The notes beneath the pieces are model-generated. The model searched no databases. It saw nothing but the letters and a program-made list of their open reading frames with translations, and had not been told where the DNA came from. Below are positions 6,296 to 6,513 of a stretch of DNA of 6,513 nucleotides, one piece after another. The DNA is taken from contig JBILNK010000218.1 of NCBI GenBank assembly GCA_044375105.1, forward strand, positions 1-6,513. The letters are read 5' to 3'. Every line of letters starts with the position of its first letter. Position 1 is the first letter of the stretch. A program made the translations under genes and the position numbers. This DNA is from JBIKLM01 sp044375105. GTDB taxonomy: Bacteria > Planctomycetota > UBA1135 > GCA-002686595.

Positions 6296-6513
6296 ATGGC
6301 CCAGCCGGAGCTGCGCATCGAACTCTGCCGCGGAGCGTCCGCTCTGGCCGACCTGGAAGCGCCCTGGCGGGCGCTGCTCGCCCGCTGCGGCGCGCATCCC
6401 TGGTTCAATTCGCCGGACTGGTTGCTGAGCCACCAGCGGGCCTTCGGCACGCCCGGCGAGCGGACCGCGGTGCTGACCGTCTGGAAGGACACGGACCTGC
6501 TCGGGCTGCTGGC
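6296..6513 (+). CDS. FemAB/CelD-like GNAT acyltransferase, N-terminus (partial)
   Basis: An open frame begins at the ATG at 6296, three bases after the stop of the sulfatase-like gene, and continues past the right edge (72 complete codons visible). The peptide starts MAQPELRIELCRGASALADL and continues through APWRALLARCGAHPWFNSPD (22-41), WLLSHQRAFG and a strand-like TAVLTVWKDTDLLGLL at 57-72. This pattern ('strand, helix with W-x-x-L-L, F-x-S-P-x-W-L, then strand-turn-strand') is what I know from the N-terminal half of FemAB-like/CelD-type GNAT proteins, often found in exopolysaccharide, cell-wall or surface-lipid gene clusters. GGGAAG at 6284-6289 lies six bases before the ATG and is a moderate ribosome-binding site. 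The gap of three bases implies one operon with the sulfatase-like gene. The catalytic half is not visible, so activity and substrate are open. Confidence 0.75.
   Translation, partial: MAQPELRIELCRGASALADLEAPWRALLARCGAHPWFNSPDWLLSHQRAFGTPGERTAVLTVWKDTDLLGLL

Overview
The window is GC-rich (about two thirds G+C by eye) bacterial DNA, mostly coding, with strong G/C preference at third codon positions and standard stops. Nothing fixes the taxon. The clearest lineage hint is the C-terminal module of the large secreted beta-propeller protein, which resembles endings I associate with secreted proteins of Planctomycetota and some Myxococcota/deltaproteobacterial relatives. The sulfatase-like protein ending in LGYLGGK fits the same groups. 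This is inference from sequence style, not a database result.

Layout, left to right: (1) positions 1-71, minus strand: the first 23 codons of a divergently transcribed gene that leaves the window, with an RRRHYR stretch that could open a PilZ domain. (2) 72-206: a 135-base divergent intergenic region with a perfect 7-bp inverted repeat and a possible ECF-type promoter. (3) 207-3272, plus: a 1021-residue secreted beta-propeller protein, probably two propellers plus a C-terminal module. (4) 3272-3934, plus: a 220-residue GNAT acetyltransferase-like protein whose start codon overlaps the previous stop by one base (TGATG). (5) 3935-4078: a 144-base gap with a small hairpin and a possible extended -10 promoter. 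(6) 4079-6292, plus: a 737-residue membrane protein with a multi-pass N-terminal half and a sulfatase/alkaline-phosphatase-superfamily C-terminal half, with threonine where sulfatases have the formylglycine Cys/Ser. (7) 6296-6513, plus: the N-terminal 72 residues of a second putative acyltransferase of the FemAB/CelD-like GNAT type, cut by the window end.

All four plus-strand genes could be read in one direction, with tight junctions between genes 1-2 and 3-4 and a possible new promoter before gene 3. Two acyltransferase-like proteins flank a membrane-anchored alkaline-phosphatase-superfamily enzyme with a threonine nucleophile, the arrangement seen in EptA and LtaS phosphotransferases. This suggests, without proving, a small cell-envelope or glycan/lipid modification locus beside a surface propeller protein. 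I found no RNA gene, CRISPR array, insertion sequence or clear intrinsic terminator, and no convincing new defence or mobile system.
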